NCBI GenBank assembly: GCA_045538175.1
Contig: JAZSQZ010000112.1
Location: forward strand, 1-5,637
Reading direction: 5' to 3'
Length of the DNA stretch: 5,637 nt
DNA from: JAZSQZ01 sp045538175
GTDB taxonomy: Bacteria; Bacillota; Clostridia; Christensenellales; UBA1242
The notes below the pieces were generated by a model, which searched no databases, was not told where the DNA came from, and saw nothing but the letters and a program-made list of their open reading frames with translations. Position numbers and translations under genes: made by a program. Below, piece after piece: positions 2,735 to 5,637 of the stretch; within the stretch, counting starts at the first letter, position 1; each line of letters opens with the position of its first letter.

Positions 2735-5623
2735 TTACGCTATACGCTCCCAGCAATACTTCACGATATATGGATTCATTATATCTACTGCTGTTCCGCT
2801 TCCGGTGTTACCTGTATTTCCTGCGGTTCCACTAAATGTTGGATTAGTTGTTACAGAAATTGTACCAGCAGCAGTTACACTATGAGTATGAGCTACGTTG
2901 ATAGAAATTTGGTCTACAAGGCTCTGTGATACAGTACCTCCTGGACCGTTTGCTGTTTTAGAACGTTTCGACATAGCTCCCGTTGCTGTACCAGTTGACC
3001 ATCCTATACCACCTTCAAATGTAACAGAACCAGTTGAATTTGCGCTCATTGGTCCACTTGTTACTGATGAACCTGTAAACCTATAAGCACCACCACTAAT
3101 GCTTCCCGATGGTGTAAAGCTATGTCTATGGCTTGGAAGGTTTGCTTCCTGAAGTGTTACAGTCTTAGCACCTCCGGCGATTGTATTCTGTCCAATTACG
3201 TTTGCTGTGTCATTGTCGCCTTTGGCCCATACAAAGCAATCTTTTACAGGAGACCAAGTTCCTCCAAATAATGTTCCAGGGTCTGTAGAGTCTCCTGACC
3301 AATAAAGACTGCCGACAGGATGAGCATCTAATTTAGCTTGTGCTAAAATGCTAGCAGCTAATTGAGAAACATCTAATTGTTCCCAACTATAAGTAACATC
3401 ACCTGTCTGACTGTCTACCTTTGCGTGAAGAATATCATTATTAGCAGTAGGAACTGTATTTATACCAATTAGCATCTCAGAAGTTTTATCAAAAAGAGCA
3501 ATTTCCTTATCGTTAGCCCAATTTGTAGTAGCGTCTCTTGTTGCAATTGCTTCTAGATTTGTGTAATTCACTTGAGTAAATACAGCATTTGTATAATGTT
3601 TTTCTGTAGTTGAAATCTCAACATTACTCCAAGAGGTCAAATTACCTACTGGCGTTACCTCTGTTGTATGACTAGCATCAGTATACCATTTCTGTGCAGC
3701 CTCAACCCAATAAATATCTGCATAAGAAGTTGTTGTTCCGATACCAGTTCCTACTTGAAGGGTTCCAGTTCCATCTGTAACTAAGGCTAAATCATCTGTT
3801 CCATTATATTTATTTACAATAATACCTGCATAAGTAGTTCCTAATGCAGTATTATTATTTTGTCTCAATGTAAGAGTATTACCAGTTGTATTTACCTGTT
3901 CTTCTGTGATAGTATGAGTAACACCATCTACATATAAGTCTCCGTGGATTGTTGTAGTTCCACTAACATCTAAAGAATCACCAGAGATATTTCCGGTTGC
4001 TATAACATCTCCGATTATAGTTGTATCCCCAGTGAAAGTGGCGTTTCCAGCAGAAATATCTCCAGTAATATCAACATCACCACCAAACGTAGCATCTCCG
4101 CCAACATCTATTGTTCCAGTAATTTCAAGATCCGTTGCTTCTGTAATTGCCTGGTCTACTACACTCCAAATAAGAGGTTTATTTGTATTACTTCCAGTTG
4201 AAGGTAAGTTTTTACCTGATACAAGTTTATATAATACTGGGGTTCCATTTTCGGTTTGTTTTACATAAGCACCTGAAGGTTGAGGTGTGGCAGAAGTTGA
4301 ACCGATACGAACTACAACCAATGAGCCATCATCATATTTAGTCAAATCGATTGTGTTGAGAGTTGCCATAGAAGTTGCAACAAAGTTTTTAGTCTCAAAT
4401 TCTTTTACACCCAACCAAGTAGTTGTTACTTCATTGAATTCAACATCATCAGTAGTATTCAATGACTGATTTGGTTTATAAACTATGATTGAAACATCAT
4501 CTGTTGCATCATAAGAAACATCATCTGTTGCAGCTGATATAACATTAGTAGTCAATTGACGTAAAGTACCAAATGTAGAACCTTGTTGTGCCAAGTCTAC
4601 ATTTTTGAAAAACTTTGAGCCATCTTTATAACTAACATCGTATGTCTGTACAGGTGTAATTGGATTTGTAGTATAAGAAGTAGGACCAGCAACATTTTCA
4701 GTAGCACATTCAGAAGCATATTTTATATTGAGTGCATCTTGCTCAGGATTGTTTATCTCAAAACACAATTGAGCACTTTCATTAGAGCCTGCTTTATATA
4801 TTTTAGGAATAATTCCTGTACCAGCTTGTGACCATCTAACAAAGAAATTGTCTACTGAGTTGTATATCTCTACAGTAAGCCAAAGGTCTCCACTTTTTGT
4901 TATCTGAAAATAGTATTGGCCATTTTCAAAATGAGGAATTAGCAAATAAATCTTTTCTGCATTTATGATTGTTGTAGTGCCAGACCAATGAATGTTTTCT
5001 GTAGCAATTTCATCTGCATCTATACCATCAAAATGACCATCTGAAGCAGTAACATCTCCAGCAATAGTAGCATCACCAGTAGCATTCAAATCATCTGTAT
5101 TTACAGTTTCTGCATTTACAGTATCAATGTCACCTTGTGTAGAAGTAATGTTTGTTATAGTAGCATTTGTTGCTGAAAAATTAGTAAGATTGAGGTTTTC
5201 TATAGTTGCAGTAACAGCTGATAATACATTTATGGTTGCTTCACCAATTGTTGCAACAGCGGTAGATAAAGAGCTAGCCATTACATTATTTACAGTCAAA
5301 TCAGTTATTGTAGCCAAAGCAGCTGTAAGATTGTTTATTTCAGCTTGAGTTGATACAGACAATGTTTCTGCTGTAATGCTAGAAAGATTAGCAGATGTTA
5401 CTTGTAATATCTGAATTGCAGCGTTTACAGCATTCAACTGTTCTGTAGTAATGAAAGTCTCATTATCATCTTTATATTGCTGTAAAGCATCTGATAAAAT
5501 GTTCAACTGTTGGATAGCGTTTTGTAATTGTTCTACTACTGGAAGCAAATCTTCCTTTTTTACAATATCACTATCCTTTCCTAAAAGGTCTGTTGAATTG
5601 TTTTTTGGAAAAATATTTCTCAT
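2735..5623 (-). CDS. Tail fibre / receptor-binding protein with collar-type C-terminal tip
   Basis: This 962-residue protein is probably a trimeric virion fibre that contacts the host surface. Residues 1-60 hold a short head and a Leu/Gln-rich coiled coil. Residues 60-195 are Thr/Ala/Ile/Asn-rich repeats. From His212 to about 320 there is a beta-rich globular segment with many aromatics. Residues 365-378 are a short tandem repeat, and about 383-413 contains NQSLNTTDDVEFNEV, a fibre-type strand motif. Residues 496-567 are Gly-Asp repeats (GDVDITGDISAGNATFTGD) typical of beta-solenoid shafts. The C-terminus from HPVGSLYW (768) through TLFGGTW to NPYIVKYCW resembles T4 gp10/gp12-type collar domains. 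It carries HRH (832-834) and HTH (912-914), which in gp12-like tips bind metal. AAAGGA lies 8-9 nt before the ATG. The tip family is recognised; the receptor is unknown. Confidence 0.9.
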   Translation of the reverse strand: MRNIFPKNNSTDLLGKDSDIVKKEDLLPVVEQLQNAIQQLNILSDALQQYKDDNETFITTEQLNAVNAAIQILQVTSANLSSITAETLSVSTQAEINNLTAALATITDLTVNNVMASSLSTAVATIGEATINVLSAVTATIENLNLTNFSATNATITNITSTQGDIDTVNAETVNTDDLNATGDATIAGDVTASDGHFDGIDADEIATENIHWSGTTTIINAEKIYLLIPHFENGQYYFQITKSGDLWLTVEIYNSVDNFFVRWSQAGTGIIPKIYKAGSNESAQLCFEINNPEQDALNIKYASECATENVAGPTSYTTNPITPVQTYDVSYKDGSKFFKNVDLAQQGSTFGTLRQLTTNVISAATDDVSYDATDDVSIIVYKPNQSLNTTDDVEFNEVTTTWLGVKEFETKNFVATSMATLNTIDLTKYDDGSLVVVRIGSTSATPQPSGAYVKQTENGTPVLYKLVSGKNLPSTGSNTNKPLIWSVVDQAITEATDLEITGTIDVGGDATFGGDVDITGDISAGNATFTGDTTIIGDVIATGNISGDSLDVSGTTTIHGDLYVDGVTHTITEEQVNTTGNTLTLRQNNNTALGTTYAGIIVNKYNGTDDLALVTDGTGTLQVGTGIGTTTSYADIYWVEAAQKWYTDASHTTEVTPVGNLTSWSNVEISTTEKHYTNAVFTQVNYTNLEAIATRDATTNWANDKEIALFDKTSEMLIGINTVPTANNDILHAKVDSQTGDVTYSWEQLDVSQLAASILAQAKLDAHPVGSLYWSGDSTDPGTLFGGTWSPVKDCFVWAKGDNDTANVIGQNTIAGGAKTVTLQEANLPSHRHSFTPSGSISGGAYRFTGSSVTSGPMSANSTGSVTFEGGIGWSTGTATGAMSKRSKTANGPGGTVSQSLVDQISINVAHTHSVTAAGTISVTTNPTFSGTAGNTGNTGSGTAVDIMNPYIVKYCWERIA
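4491..4532 (-). repeat. Tandem 18-bp perfect repeat with 24-bp period inside the fibre gene
   Basis: GAAACATCATCTGTTGCA (plus strand) occurs at 4491-4508 and again at 4515-4532, separated by 6 bp. It encodes two copies of Ala-Thr-Asp-Asp-Val-Ser (residues 365-370 and 373-378) joined by Tyr-Asp. The unit keeps the reading frame (8 codons), so copy-number change would lengthen or shorten the shaft without breaking the gene. It may simply be a recent in-frame duplication. Confidence 0.85.
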
Positions 5624-5637
5624 CGTTATATTCCTTT

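Noticed and set aside
2715..2756. Upstream ATG (2756) for the small basic protein, giving 91 residues
   Set aside because: It would overlap the end of the fibre gene and lacks a clear SD, while the ATG at 2714 has GGGAG at suitable distance.
2898..5348. Several plus-strand ORFs of 60-78 codons opposite the fibre gene
   Set aside because: They are rich in Val/Ile/Ser/Pro as expected from reverse-complemented Thr/Asn/Ala/Asp codons of the repeats, have no neighbours on that strand and no recognisable products.
1..5637. CRISPR array, tRNA, insertion sequence or integrase attachment site
   Set aside because: There is no regularly spaced repeat, cloverleaf sequence, transposase or integrase gene. 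The only direct repeat of note is coding and in frame within the fibre.

Overview
The window is a stretch of a tailed double-stranded DNA phage or prophage (Caudoviricetes type). All credible genes lie on the minus strand, so the region is read from high to low coordinates. The DNA is AT-rich. Most starts have purine-rich Shine-Dalgarno sequences (AGGAG, GAGG, GGAGG) 7-10 nt upstream, so the host uses conventional SD initiation. No gene names a host taxon. If the spanin-like reading below is right, the host has an outer membrane.

Layout in transcription order: (1) a 962-residue tail fibre/receptor-binding protein (5623-2735) with a coiled-coil N-terminus, long Thr/Ile/Ala and Gly-Asp beta-repeats, and a C-terminal collar/gp10-gp12-like tip carrying two His-X-His motifs; (2) a small basic protein of 77 residues (start corrected to 2714); (3) a 93-residue protein with an N-terminal membrane anchor and coiled coil; (4) an 87-residue, two-helix holin-like protein; (5) a 141-residue beta-rich, probably virion-associated protein; (6) two almost completely overlapping genes in different frames of the same strand (1495-1067 and 1482-1072), both membrane-anchored with coiled coils; (7) a 91-residue soluble coiled-coil protein whose start overlaps the stop of the outer nested gene; (8) a 185-residue protein with a very acidic tail; (9) a 63-residue, two-helix holin-like protein; (10) the first codon of a further gene leaving the window at position 4.

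Genes are packed with gaps of at most about 32 nt or with short overlaps, and no promoter or hairpin terminator is visible between them. The window therefore looks like the middle of one polycistronic late operon: adsorption apparatus followed by a membrane/lysis-like module. No endolysin is inside the window; the gene beginning at position 4 is one place to look for it.

The most interesting object is the nested pair at 1067-1495. Two ORFs of 142 and 136 codons start 13 nt apart and stop 5 nt apart in different frames. The outer one resembles an inner-membrane spanin (i-spanin): N-in membrane helix, then a cysteine-bearing external coiled coil. The inner one has a signal-like N-terminus, a heptad register unbroken for eleven turns and a C-terminal membrane helix, an outline resembling unimolecular spanins but without a good lipobox. 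Nested spanin genes are known (lambda Rz1 inside Rz), but nesting over about 95% of both genes with two long coiled coils is unusual.
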